64,000 nucleotides of DNA, from positions 56,024,806 to 56,088,805 of the forward strand of contig NC_045443.1 in assembly GCF_002776525.5 (NCBI RefSeq), read 5' to 3'. Positions 1 through 12,361 of this stretch are shown one piece after another. A program made the translations under genes and the position numbers. Position 1 is the first letter of the stretch. Each line of letters begins with the position of its first letter. Origin of the DNA: Piliocolobus tephrosceles (taxonomy: Eukaryota > Chordata > Mammalia > Primates > Cercopithecidae). Under the pieces are notes generated by a model. It was not told the origin of the DNA. It worked only from the letters and a program-made list of their open reading frames with translations, and did no database searches.

Positions 1-2140
1 AATACTTATAATATATCTGATAAAAGATGTACAACAACTATATGCTGAAAACTGCAAAAGCATTGCTAACTTAAGTTCTAAAAAACCTTAAAAAATAGAC
101 AGAGATACCATACAGTTGGATTGAAGGACTCAATATTTTTAAGGTGTTAACTATTCTCAAATTGATCTGTACATTTAAAGCAATCTCAATCAAAGTTCCT
201 GCCGTTTTTGTGGATATTGACATGGTATTTCCAAAATTCATAAGGAAATATAAAGTAGTATACATACAATGGTGAGAGAAAAACATAGTTGGAGGATGGC
301 TTTGTTTCAGGTGGTTGTCATGATGTTACAACAAACTGAGTGGCTTCAAACAATATAAATTTATTCTCTCACAGTTCTGGAGAGCAGAATTCTGAAATCA
401 TGTGTCAAGAGGGTCATACTCTTTTGTAGACTGCAAAAGAAAATCCATTTCTTGCCTATTTTATCTTCTGGAAATTGTCAGTATCCCTTGACCTGTGGCC
501 ACAACATTCAAATCTCTGCCTCTGTGGTTACATCACCACCTCCTCTGTATCTGTATTTTTTGTGTGTCTCTTTTATGGATACTTGTAAGAATTTAGGGTC
601 CACTCAGTCCAGAATAATCTCATTCTCTGAAACTTTTACATTTAATTACATCTACAAAGACCCCAAATAAGGTAATATTCACAGGTTCCAGGGATTAGGA
701 CATAGACATTTGTGGAGGACCACCATTCAGCCCACTACAGAAGATTTATGCTATCTGGTTTCAAGATTTATTATACAACTGCTACTATCAAGACTGTGTC
801 GTACTGGAGAGTACAGAGAGATCAATGGAACCTAAATAGAGTCCAGAAATAGGCCCACACATATAGGATCAACTGATTTTCAATTGCAAAAGCATTCAGT
901 GGAGAAAGGATAATCCCTTTAACAAATGGTACTATAACTTTTGGACAGCCATATTTGAAAAATAAGAAACTTAATTTGTATACCATGTCTATTTGTATTT
1001 TTATATCATATATAAAAATTAACTAAAAATGGATTATAGAGCTAAATGTAAAATTCAAACTTTAAAACTTAGAGAAAAAAATATAGGAGAAAATCTTTGT
1101 AACTCTGGGTGAAGCAAATGTTTCTTAGGTACAACACCAAAAGCATGATTATGCAAGAAAAATTCTGAAACTAGACTTCATCAAAATTTTAAAACATTGG
1201 CTTTTTGATGAACACACCACTAAAAGATTAAAAAGTTAAGCCACAGACTCCAAAAAAGTATTTGCAAATTACATATCTGATAAAGAACTTATATTCAGAA
1301 TACATATAGAATTTTGAAAGTCTATAATATAAAAGCAAATATTCCAATATAAAGTAGTCAAGAGATGAACAGACATTTCATCAAAGAAAATATAGGGATG
1401 GTAAACACTCATGTGGAAAGATTCTCAACATCATTCATCATTAGAGAAATGCAAATTAAACCTTCAATGAGATACTACTACACACCTATTAGAATTCTAA
1501 ATTATAATGACTGATAATATCAAGTATGATGAAGAAGTAGAGCAATTGAAACTTTCAACTACTACTATTGGGAATGTAAAATGGTACACTCACTTTGGAA
1601 ACAGTTTAAAAGTTTGTTTACAAAATGTTAGTCCTACACTTACCAACCATTCCACTTCATGATATTTACAAAACAGACATAAAAATCTATGTTAAGAAAA
1701 ATACTTGTATTTGATTGTTTACTGAAATCTTATTTATAAGAGCCAAAAACTTGTTAGAATCTAATCTGTCAATTGGTCAATTGATAAATTGTGTTTTATT
1801 CATATAAGGAATACCACTTAGCAATAAAAATGAATGAACTATCAAAACATGCAACTCAGCTGAATCTCTAGTGAAAGAAGCTAGATACAAGAGACTGTGT
1901 ACTGTATGATTTCATTGATAAGAAATTTTAGGAAAAAAACAAAATTATAGCAACAGAAAGAAGATCAATGGCTTTGGGGGGCTAGGAGGTATAGGAAAGA
2001 AAATGGTTACAAAGGCACGTTAGAACTTTTTGGGGTGATAAAAATGTATGTCATGATTGTTGTGATGATTACTGTATATATTTGTAAAACTCATCAAATT
2101 ATATACAGAGTTGATGAATGTTATCATATGTAAATGATGC
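1..2140 (+). mobile_element. Old L1 fragment (ORF2 and 3' region), interrupted
   Basis: The plus strand has degraded L1 ORF2 sequence. Bases 120-300 match the stretch after the reverse transcriptase (caaattgatctgtac, caaagttcctgcc). The match resumes near 746 (gatttattatacaactgcta) and runs through the conserved 3' ORF2 block at 1430-1500 (agagaaatgcaaattaaacc) into an old L1M-type 3' end near 2140. Reading frames are destroyed. Bases about 300-745 are a later LTR insertion. The subfamily is not assigned. Confidence 0.75.
300..745 (-). mobile_element. MLT1-type MaLR LTR inserted in L1
   Basis: Read on the minus strand this resembles an MLT1 LTR. The plus strand shows the family landmarks gagtggcttcaaacaa, tttattctctcacagttctgg and acctgtggccacaac. 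It ends in a segment like the LTR start. L1 sequence on its two sides is continuous, so it is a later insertion. Boundaries are approximate and I did not find a convincing target duplication. Confidence 0.65.
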
Positions 2141-4762
2141 ATATAACAAAGTCGACCAAAAGGAAATAAAATTGGCAAATAACTTGAGTTGACCAGATAT
2201 GTGCTTCCTTGCATTTTTCCTCACAAATTTATCATCATTAATTCTCCTTTTTCCCTACTTTTCTCAGGCTCAGAGGATAAGATGTCCTTCTCATTTTAAA
2301 GACCCAACTATCTTGACTGGATTCTATTTTTTCCACTATAAATTCTCTCTTCATCTCTCTCTAGTATATTGTCTCCATTTTCTACACTCTTGGATCTTTA
2401 CTGACTGACTCCTCCTTTTTAGCTTTTAAACATCCTCAAGAGAAAAGGAAACATCCATTGATCATATTTTCAGCTCTTTCTCTCCTTCCCTTCTCAGCCA
2501 ATCCTTGTATAGTAGATTATTCTCTGTGACTGGGCTCATGCTATTTTTTGCCTAGAATTACTTTCCTTGTCCTTTCACTTTGCCCCCTCTATTTTCATCT
2601 GATTAACAAATAAACATTCTATGTTATCAGTTCCTCTGGCAATTATTCCATTGTATCTTTTTTAACTTTGGGCCTAAATTCTCCTTTTTATGTTCTCCAA
2701 TTTTCTCATCCCACATTGTTTTGAAATCAACTCATTTTGAGACTGTCTTGAGGGTATGAACTTTATGCCACAGCATACAGTGCATCTAGAACATAGTAAA
2801 TATTTTGTGTTGTGTGACTAATATAACTTTATAATTTATAAAACACAAATAAATGAGAGTATTTTAAATGCTGATTGTGAGCCCTTTATAGAAATTTAAA
2901 CTATCTTTGGGATAAACTTTTTTAAAAACTCCAAAGATGGTTATATTCTTTAGAAATGCCAATCTCTAGCACAGTTTCCAATATTGTGTAGTATTTAAAG
3001 GGATAATCACCTTTTAAAAGTTATGTCATGCAGATTAACAACTTCCTCTAGAATTCCAAATAGACATGGCTTTCACTGTATTCATCTCATCTTTAGTAGT
3101 ACTCAACACATTTCAAATGCTTTCATGCACATTTTACCACTGGATCTGTTCAACAACACTATAACAAAGCTAAGGCAGGTTGTACCATGTTACGTTGTAG
3201 TTGCCTCAAAAAAGAGTGAAATTCCTGTCACTGGAGATAATTGAAGTTGAGGCTGGATGACAGACTATCCCCACTGGGCCATTCTCCATCTTCAAGAAAA
3301 TATTAATACGAATTGACTACATACAAGTCAGTGTCAGCGTGGCTGTTGACAATGACCTTTTAGGAGAAGTTGTTTTTACATAGGTCATATGTAAAATAAA
3401 ACTTAAAGCTTTCATTTTTTCTTTAGAATTAGATAACTATAATTTTATACAAAGAAGTCAAATTTCACCAGGCATGCTTAAAGGAATTACTTCTTCATAA
3501 TTCATGGTTTTCTTCAGTAATTTAAAAAGATGTAGCTTAGTTGTGTTTTCACATAGTCCTTCGCCAGTCTTCAATGACTTGCTGTTTAAAAGGGCATGAA
3601 TTAAAATACAGCTGCAGCGGAATGTGTGAACTGCCAATAAGCTTTATAATCAAACAGGGCTGAAATTAGATGTCCAATGCGACAAAGGGCCGACAAGTAC
3701 CATTTTGTGTTAGACATGCTACTATTTATAGCTTATATTGTTGACACAGGCATGAATCAATGCAGAAATTAACAACGAAAACACCAACGAGTATCTTCTG
3801 AACAATAGATGTCACTCTTCCTCCTGAAAATGGACCATATTTGCTTTGGAAGAACTAAGGAGTTTAGTTTTGCCATGCACTGTTTGTAGATATTATCTTC
3901 ATAAGTCAAGTCTTTTATTAGCATAAATAGAAAATAGTGTCTCCCTTGTTACTTATAGACAATAATCACCCACTTTACAAATTGCTGATTGAAAAGATCA
4001 TGGCCATTAACATTTGTTGAGCAGCCCCTGAGTACAATGGGCTATAAGAAGAAGAGAAAGGAGAAATGAATGGTAAAGTGAAGGGCAGGTTCCAGAGAGG
4101 TTTTAAGCTGCCTATCGAGACAAACAAATAGTATTAGACATACTATGTGTGTTAGGAAGGCAATTTAACTAAGCAACTATTTATTTAGCATTAACTGAGG
4201 CACTGACATAGTTTCAAAGATGTTTTAGAAAGACACAGACTTGTAACCCCCCCTAAGAATTAATGTTCTCAGCTATACAGGTGGAATATAAATATATAAA
4301 AAGTAACCAACAATATCATTCAATAAATTAAGTTCAAAATGGGTAATGCAAACTGTAATAGGTATGAATATGGACAGCTATATAAGGAAGTGTATGTGAC
4401 TTCTCAGAACAAAATACATTTTTAAATGGTTCTTTAAAAATGGGAGGTATTTGAAGCATAAAGGAGAGAGAGGGGGGCTGTACAGAGTCCTTGAGCTTAG
4501 AACTTCTATCCATGAGGGCTGTGTCAAAGAGAATGTAGAAGCTGTTGCAGAATAATGAGAGGCAACCACCAGAAGATAGTTTGGGGCATGACTGTAGACA
4601 CCCTTAAAAATAATAAGTACTTTTCTGTAATAGTTTAAGACAAAATTGTAATGGTTGACAAAATTGTTTTAAATTTTCCTCTCTGTGATTGCAGAATTTG
4701 TTTTCCTATGGTTTTTAATAACTTCCCCCAGCCACTGCCTTATTCCAACAAACCAATGTATA
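2141..4762. other. Intergenic, mostly non-repetitive
   Basis: I see no gene. Bases about 2520-2830 and 3075-3230 have a weak MIR/L2-like look. Bases 3540-3800 look unlike any repeat I know and are compositionally balanced. Bases 4000-4250 may hold another old L2 or MIR scrap. There is no long open frame with recognisable protein similarity. Confidence 0.4.
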
Positions 4763-4767
4763 TTGGG

Positions 4768-5176
4768 TGCATCAGTCCATTCTCATGCTGCTACAAAGAA
4801 AAACATGAGATTGGGTAATTTATAAAGAAAAGAGGCTTAACTGGCCCATGGTTCTCCAGGCTGTGCAGGAATCACAGCAGCTTCTGCTTCTGGGGAGCCC
4901 TCAGGGAGCTTTCAATCATGGCAGAAGACAAAGGAGGAGCCATGCCTTTACATGGCCAGAGCAGGAGGAAGAGAGAATGGAGGGAGGTGCCACACGCTTT
5001 TAAACAACCAGATCTAAGAACTCCATCATGAGAACACCACCAAAGGGATGGTGCTAAACCATTTATGCAGGATCCACCCCCATAATCCAATCACCTTGCA
5101 CTAGGCCCCACCTCCAACAATGAGGATTACAACTGAACACAAGATTTTGGAGGGGCACACAGATCAAATCACATCA
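4768..5176 (-). mobile_element. Solo MaLR LTR (MST/MLT1 type) with 5-bp target duplication
   Basis: This 409-bp LTR begins tgcatcagtccattctcatg and ends gatcaaatcacatca on the plus strand, so the element lies on the minus strand. It keeps TG...CA ends and is flanked by ttggg at 4763-4767 and 5177-5181, the 5-bp duplication expected for a MaLR. No internal sequence is attached, so it is a solo LTR formed by recombination. Confidence 0.85.
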
Positions 5177-6029
5177 TTGGGCTACTACTCTATGAAAGGC
5201 ATTGGGCTACAACTTTATCTAAGAGTTCACTCTGAGTAAACAGAGACCTAGAGAACAAATAACTCTAATCTAGGGCTACATATACTTATCTATGTAACAC
5301 AGATTTCAGGTAAGATGGAGTTCAGTAAAGGAAGAATCTGCAGCTGAGTGAAGACATGAGCACACATATATCCTAAGATTTTTGTCATAGTGCCTGAAAG
5401 GCACCATAGTGGCACTGCCACTTGGATTTGAGGCCCCTTTACACAATCAGAGAGAGCTGTTGAAACCCAAGAGGTTGTGCATTTCAGGCTCTGTGATCAA
5501 ACTTTAGGAAACGTTTCAGGTGCAGACCATCTCCAGGACATCTCACCTTCTTCTCGTCACGTGATTGCCATTCTGCCTGCCTAGACTGATTGTATTACAG
5601 CACTAGAAACCCTTAACTTTACTCAATGTAAATACAAGGTTGCAGCTGTTTGAGGAAACCCATGGGGTCTTGCCCTGATGTGTCAAAAAGGGTCTACCTT
5701 CTCTTAAAAAATACTAATCTAGTTTTAAACTATCAGAATTGGTAAAATAATTTCTCTTTTATTTTAGTTAATTTGCATAAGCAACTTGTTTTCTACCATT
5801 AATTTTTCTTAATATATGTTATAATTTAAGTTCTGGGGTACACATGCAGAACGTGCAGGTTTGATACATAGGTATCATACACATGCTATGGTGATTTGCT
5901 GCACCCTATGGTCATCTACATTAGGTATTTCTCCTAATGCTATCCCTCCCCTGGCCCCCTACCACCCCCCCGCCCCGACAGTCCCCAGTGTGTGATGTTC
6001 CCCTCCCTGTGTCTGTGTGTTCTCATTGT

Positions 6030-9000
6030 CCAACTCCCACTTATGAGTGAGAACACGTGGTGTTTAGTTTTCTGTTCTTGTGTTAGTTTGCTGAGAATGA
6101 TGGTTTCCAGTGTCATCCATGTCCCTGCAAAGGACATGAACTCATCCGTTTTTATGGCTGCATAGTATTCCATGGTGTAAATGTACCACACTTTCTTTAT
6201 CCAGCCTATTGTTGATGGGCATTTGGGTTGCTTCCATGACTTTGCTATTGTGGACAGTGCCACAATAAACATATGTGTGCATATGTCTTTATAGTAGAAT
6301 GATTTATAATCCTTTGGGTATATACCCAGTAATACGATTGCTTGGTCAAGTGGTATTTCTAGTTCTAGATCCTTGAGGAATTACCACACTGTCCTCCACA
6401 ATGGTTGAACTAATTCACACTCCCAAAAATAGTCTAAAAGGGTTCCTATTTTTCCACATACTCTCCAGCATCTGTTGTTTCCTGACTTTTTAATGCCCGC
6501 CATTCTAACTGGCATAAGACGATTTCAATTTGCATTTCTCTAATGACAGTGATGATGAGCTTATACCCCCAACAATAGTCTAAAAGGGTTCCTATTTCTC
6601 CACATCCTCTCCAACATCTGTTTTTTCCTGACATTTTAACGCCTGCTATTCTAACTGGCATAAGACGGTATCTCATTGTGATTTCAATTTGCATTTCTCT
6701 AATGACAGTGATGATAAGCTTTTCTTTTCCCCATGTTTGTTGGTTGCATAAATGTCTTCTTTTGAGAAGTGTTTGTTCATATCCTTCACCCACTTTTTGA
6801 TGGGGTTGTTTTTCTTGTAAATCTGTTTAAGTTCTTTGTAGATTCTGGATATTAGCCCTTCGTCAGATGGGTAGATTGCAAAAATTTTCTCTCATTTATA
6901 GTTTGCCTGTTCACTCTGAGGATAGTTTCTTTTGCTGTGCAAAAACTCTTTAGTTTAATCAGATCCCATTTGTCTATTTTGGGTTTTGTTGCCATTGTTT
7001 TTGGTGTTTTATTTATAAAGTCTTTGCCCATGCCAGTGTCCTGAATTGTATTGCCTAGGTTTTCTTCTAGGATTTTTTATAGTTTGGGTTTTACATTTAA
7101 GTCTGTAATCCATCTTGAGTTGATTTTTGTATAAGGTGTGAGGAAAGGATCCAGTTTCAGTTTTCTGCATATAGCTAGCCAGTTTTTCCCAACACTATTT
7201 ATTAAATAGGGAATCCTTTCCCCATTGCTTGTTTTTGTCAGGTTTGTCAAAGATCAGATGGTTGTAGATGTGTGAGGCCTTTATTTCTGAGGCCTCTGTT
7301 TTGTTCCATTGGTCTATATATCTGTTTTGGTACCAGTACCATGCTGTTTTTGTTACTGTAGCCTTGTAGTATAGTTTGAAGTCAGGTAGCATGATACCTC
7401 CCACTTTGTTCTTTCTGCTTAGGATTGTCTTGGCTATGTAGACTCTTTTTTGGTCCATATGAAATTTAAAATAGATGTTTCCAATTCTGTGAAGAAAGTC
7501 AATGGTAGCTTGCTTGGGATAACATTAAATCTGTAAATTACTTTGGGCAGTATGGCCATTTTGATGATATTTATTCTTCCTATGAGGATAGAATGTTTTT
7601 CCATTTTTTTTTGTGTCCTCTCTTATATCCTTGAGTAGTGGTTTGTAGTTCTTCTTGAAGAGGCCCTTCATTTCCTTGTAAGTTGTATCCCTAGGTATTT
7701 TATTCTTTTTGTAGCAATTGTGAATGGGAATCACTCATGATTTTGCTCTCTGTCTGTTATTGGTGTATAGCAATGCGTGTGGTTTTTGCACATTGATTTT
7801 ATATCCTAAGACTTTGCTGAAGTTGCTTATCAGCTTAAGGAGAATTTGGGCTGAGACAATGGGGTTTTCTAAATATACAATCATGTCATCTGCAAACATA
7901 AACAATTTGACTTCCTCTTTTCCTATGTGAATACATTTTATTTCTTTCTCTTGCTTGATTGCCCTGGTCAGAACTTCCAACACTATGTTGAATAGGAGTG
8001 GTGAGAGAGGGTATTCTTGTCTTGTGCCAGTTTTCAAAGGGAATGCTTCTAGTTTTTGCCCAATTCAGTATGATATTGGCTGTGGATTTTCATACATAGC
8101 TCTGAAAAATATTTTGAGATATGTTCCATCAATGCCTAGTTTATTGAGTTTTTAGCATGAAGGGCTGTTGAATTTTGTCTAAGGCCTTTTCTGCATTTAT
8201 TGAGAAAATCATGTGGTTATTGTCATTGGCTCTGTTTATGTGATGGATTACGTTTATTTATTTGAGTATGTTGAACCAGCCTTGCATCCCAGGGATGAAG
8301 CTGATGTGATCGTGGTGGATAAGCATTTTGATGTGCTGCTGGATTCAGTTTGCCAGTATTTTATTGAGGATTTTCACATTTAGTGTTCATCAGGATATTG
8401 GCCTGGAATTTTCTTTTTTTGTTGTGTCTCTGCCAGGCTTTGGTATCAGGACGATGCTGGCTTCATAAAATGAGTTAGGGAGGATTCCCTCTTTTTGTAT
8501 CATTTGGAATAGTTTCAGAAGGAATGGTACCAGCTCCTCCTTGAACCTCTGGTAGAATTCAACTGTGAATTTGTCTGGTCCTGGACTTCTTTTTGTTGAT
8601 AAGCTATTAATTGCTGCCTCAATTTCAGAACTTGTGATTGGTCTATTCAGGGATTCAACTTCTTCCTGGTTTAGTCTTGAGAGGGTGTATGTCTCCAGGA
8701 ATTTATTCATTTCTGCTAGATTTTCTAGTTTATTTGCATAGAGGTGTTTATAGTATTCTCTGATGGTAGTCTGTATTTCAGTGGGATCAGTGGTCATTTC
8801 CCTTTTATCATTTTTTATTGCATCTGATTCTTATCTCATTTCTTTTTATGAGCCTGGCTAGAGGTCTATTTATTTTGTTGAACTTTTCAAAAATCTAGCT
8901 CCTGGTTTGATTGATTTTTTGAAGAGTTTTTCATATCACCATCTCCTTCAGTTCTGCTCTGATCTTATTTATTTCTTGTCTTCTGCTAGCTTTTGAATTT

Positions 9001-9977
9001 GTATACTCTTGCTTCTCTAGTTCTTTTAATTGTGATTTAGGGTGTTGATTTTAGATCTTTTCTGCTTTCTCTTGTGGGCATTTAGTGCTATAAATTTCCC
9101 TCTACACACTGCTTTAAATGTGTCCCAGAGATTCTGGTATGTTGTGTCTTTGTTCTTGTTGGTTTCAAGGAACATCTTTATTTCTGCCTTCATTTCATTA
9201 TTTACCCAGTAGTCATTCAGGAACAGGTTGTTAAGTTTCAGTTTCCATGTAGTTGTGTGGTTTTGAGTGAGTTTCTTAATCCTGAGTTCTAATTTATTTG
9301 CACTGTGGTCTGAGGGACTGTTTATTATTTCTCTTCTTTTGCATTTGCTGAGGAGTGTTTTACTTCCAATTACGTGGTCAATCTTAGAATAAGTGTGATG
9401 TGGTACTGAGAAGAATGTATATTCTATTGATTTGGGGTGGAAAATTCTGTAGATGTCTGTTAGGTCCACTTGGTCCAGAGCTGAGTTTAAGTCCTGGATA
9501 TCCTTGTTAATTTTCTGTCTTGTTGATCTGTCTAGTATAGACAGTGGGGTGTTAAAGTCTCCCACTGTTATTGGGTAGGAGTCTAAGTCTCTTTGTAGGT
9601 CTCTTGGTACTTGCTTTATGAATCTGGGTGCTCCTGTATTGGGTGCATATATATTTAGGATAGTTAGCTCTTCTTGCTGCATTGATCCCTTTACCATTTT
9701 GTAATGCCCTTGTCTCTTTTGACCTTTATTGGTTTAATGTATGTTTTATGAGAGACTAGAATTGCAATCCCTGCTTTTTTTGCTTTCCATTTGCTTGGTA
9801 AATATTCCTCCATCCCTTTATTTTGAGCCTATGTGTGTCTTTGCACTTGAGATCAGTCTCCTGAATACAGCACACCAATGAGTCTTGCCTCTTTATCCAA
9901 TTTATCTTTTAATTGGAGCATTTAGCCCATTTACATTTAAGGTTAATATTGTTATGTGTGAATTTGATCGTGCCATT
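6030..9977 (-). pseudogene. L1 ORF2 remnant (endonuclease and reverse transcriptase)
   Basis: The ORF2 start region at 9977 reads atggcacgatcaaattcaca. The surviving open pieces cover endonuclease sequence at 9026-9697 (ILNIYAPNTGAPRFIKQ, SPSDHSANKLE), the linker at 8390-8797, the reverse-transcriptase core at 7735-8037 with the FADD catalytic motif (LFMFADDMIVYLENP), and C-terminal parts at 7195-7458 and near 6030-6272 (MEYYAAIKTDEFMSF). Frames are broken between pieces. A tandem duplication lies at 6431-6722. The element cannot encode active protein. Confidence 0.9.
6431..6722. repeat. 146-bp tandem duplication inside L1 ORF2
   Basis: The segment beginning agtctaaaagggttcctatt at 6431 is repeated from 6577 with a 146-bp period. 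The copies have diverged. The left copy lacks about 13 bases (after cataagacg) that the right copy keeps (gtatctcattgtg). Each copy contains the same taatgacagtgatga block near its end. Confidence 0.9.
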
Positions 9978-10019
9978 ATGATGCTAGCTGGTTATTTTGC
10001 CCTTTAATTTGTGCAGTTT

Positions 10020-11042
10020 CTTTATAGCATTGATGGTCTTTACAATTTGATATGTTTTTGCAGTGCCTGACACCAGTTATTCCTTTCCAAGTTTAGTGTT
10101 TCCTTCAGGATCTCTTGTAAGGCAGGCCTGGTGGTGACAAAATCTCTCAGCATTTGCTTATCTGTAAAGGATTTTATGTCTCCTTTGCTTATGAAGCTTA
10201 GTTTGGCTGGATATAAAATTCTGAGTTGAAAATTCTTTTCTCTAAGAATGTTGAATATTGACCCCCACTCTCTTCTGGCTTATAGGGTTTCTGCTGAGAG
10301 AGATCCATTGTTAGTCTGATGGGCTTGCCTTTGTCAGTAACCCAACCTTTCTCTGGCTGCCCTTAACATTTTTTACTTCATTTCAACCTTGGTGAATCTG
10401 AAGATTATGTGTCTTGGGGTTGGTCTTCTTGAGGAGTATCTTCGTGGTGTTCTCTGTATTTCCTAAATTTGTATGTTGGCCTGCCTTGCTAGGTTGGAGA
10501 AGTTCTCCTGGATAATATCCTGAAGAGTGTTTTCCAACTTGGTTCCATTCTCCCCGTGACTTTCAGGCACACCAATCAAATGTAGATTTGGTCTTTTCAC
10601 ATAGTCCCATACTTCTTGGAGGTTTTGTTCATTTCTTTTCATTCTTTCTTCTCTAATCTTGTTTTCTCACTTTATTTCATTGAGTTAATCTTCAATCTCT
10701 GATATCCTTTCTTCTGCATGATCAATTCAGCTATTGATACTTGTGTATGCTTCATGAAGTTTTCGTGCTGTGTTTTTCAGTTGCATCAGGTCATTTTTCT
10801 TCTCTAAACTGGTTAGTTTAGTTAGCAATTCATCTAACCTTATTTCAAGGTTCTTGGACATACTCCTTTAGTTCAGAGGAGTTTGTTATAACCCACCTTC
10901 TGAAGCCTACTTCTGTCAATTCATCAAACTCATTCTCCATCCAGTTTTGTTCTCTTGCTGGTGAGGAGTTGTGATCCTTTGGAGGAGAAGAGGAGTTCTA
11001 GTTTTTGGAATTTTCAGCCTTTTTGTGCTGGTTTCTCCCCAT
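10020..11042 (-). pseudogene. L1 ORF1 remnant
   Basis: This is the position and sequence of the L1 RNA-binding chaperone ORF1, starting at the ATG near 11042 and ending near 10020, just before the inter-ORF spacer. No open frame of 60 codons or more survives on the minus strand, so it carries multiple stops or frameshifts. Confidence 0.8.
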
Positions 11043-12348
11043 CTTCCTGGATTTATCTACCTTTGGTCTTTGAAGTTGGTGACCTTCGGATGGGGTCTCT
11101 GAGCAGATGTCCTTTTTGTTGATGTTGATACTATTTCTTTCTGTTTGTTAGTTTTCCTTCTAACAGGCCCCTCTGCTGCAGGTCTGCTGGAGTTTGCTGG
11201 AGGTCCACTCCTGACCCTGTTTGCCTGGGTATCACCAGTGAAGGCTGCTGACCAGCAAAGAGTGCTGCCTGTTCTTTCCTCTGGAAGCTTCATCCCAGAG
11301 GGGTACCCACCAGATGCCAGCCAGAGCTTCCTGTATGAGGTGTCTATTGGCCCCTACTGGGAGGTATTTCCTAGTCAGGATACCTGGGGGTCGGGGACCC
11401 ACTGGAGGAGGCAATCTGTCCCTTATCAGAGCTGGAATGCTGTGTTGGTAGATTCGCTGCTCTCTTTAGAGCTGCCAGGTAGGGACGTTTAAGTCTGCTG
11501 AAGCTACACACACAACCCTAGGTGCTTTGTCCCAGGGAGGTGGGGGTTATATCTGTAAGTCCCAGACTGGGGCTGCTGCCTTTTTTTCAGAGATGCCCTG
11601 CCCAGAGAGGGGACAGTCTGGCCGCAGCAGCCTTGCTGAGCTGGGGCGGGCCCCAGTCAGATTGAACTTCCCTGTGGCTTTGTTTACACTGTGAGGGTGA
11701 AACCACCTATTTAAGACTCAGCAATGGTGGATGCACCTCCTGACAACATGCTTGAGCATCCCAGGTCCAGCTTAAACTGCTGCTGTGTTGGCAGCGAGAA
11801 TTTCAAGCCAGTGGATATTAGGTTGCTGGGCTCCGTGGGGCACCAAGCCAGACTACTTGGCTCCCTGGCTTCAGCCCCCTTTGCAGGGGAGTGAACGGTC
11901 TGTCTCTCTGGCTTTCCAGGTGCCATGGGGGTATGAAAAAAAAAAATCCTGCGGCTAGCTTGGTCTCTGCCCAAACAGCCACCTAGTTTTGTGCTGGAAA
12001 CCCAGGGCCCTAGTGGTGTAGGCATGGGAAGGGGAAGGAATCTCCTGGTCTGCCAGTTGGGAAGACCGTGGGAAAGTGCAGTATCTGTGCCGGAGTGCAG
12101 GGTACAGTCCCTAATGGCTTCCCCTGGCTGGGAAAGGGAGTTCCCCCACTGCTTGCACTTCCCGAGTGATGCAATGCCCCACCCTGCTTTGACTCGCCTT
12201 CCTTGGGCAGCACCCACTGTCCAACCAGTCCCAATTAGATGAACCAGGCACCTCAGCTGGAAATGAAGAAATCACCTGCTTTCTGCATGGATCTCACTGG
12301 GAGCTGCAGACCGGAGCTATTCCTATTCAGCCATCTTGGCAGCAACCC
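11043..12348 (-). other. L1 5' UTR / internal promoter region
   Basis: This is GC-richer sequence typical of the L1 5' UTR, which holds the RNA polymerase II promoter of the element. Short open frames on both strands here are chance frames in a GC-rich leader. On the minus strand it leads into the ORF1 start at about 11042 (atggggagaaaccagcac). Confidence 0.8.
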
Positions 12349-12361
12349 CCATTAATGTTTT

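Larger units (their letters stand above)
5811..12348 (-). mobile_element. Full-length primate L1 (L1PA/PB type), inactive
   Basis: The element is about 6.54 kb. The 5' UTR end is at the right (ccatcttggc near 12330-12340, the reverse of the L1 5' end) and the 3' UTR is at 5811-6030 (ttaagttctggggtacacat). Matching flanks ccattaatttttc (5796-5808) and ccattaatgtttt (12349-12361) look like the target-site duplication. Both ORFs are broken. An internal 146-bp duplication adds to the length. Confidence 0.92.

Noticed and set aside
6446..6793. 115-codon frame with a repeated LIITVIREMQIEI-like segment
   Set aside because: The internal protein repeat is just the translated 146-bp duplication in L1 ORF2, partly out of frame; not a gene.
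11145..11492. 115-codon open frame on the plus strand, with overlapping frames to 12242 on both strands
   Set aside because: It lies in the GC-rich 5' UTR of the minus-strand L1; the frames are chance and have no protein similarity I recognise.
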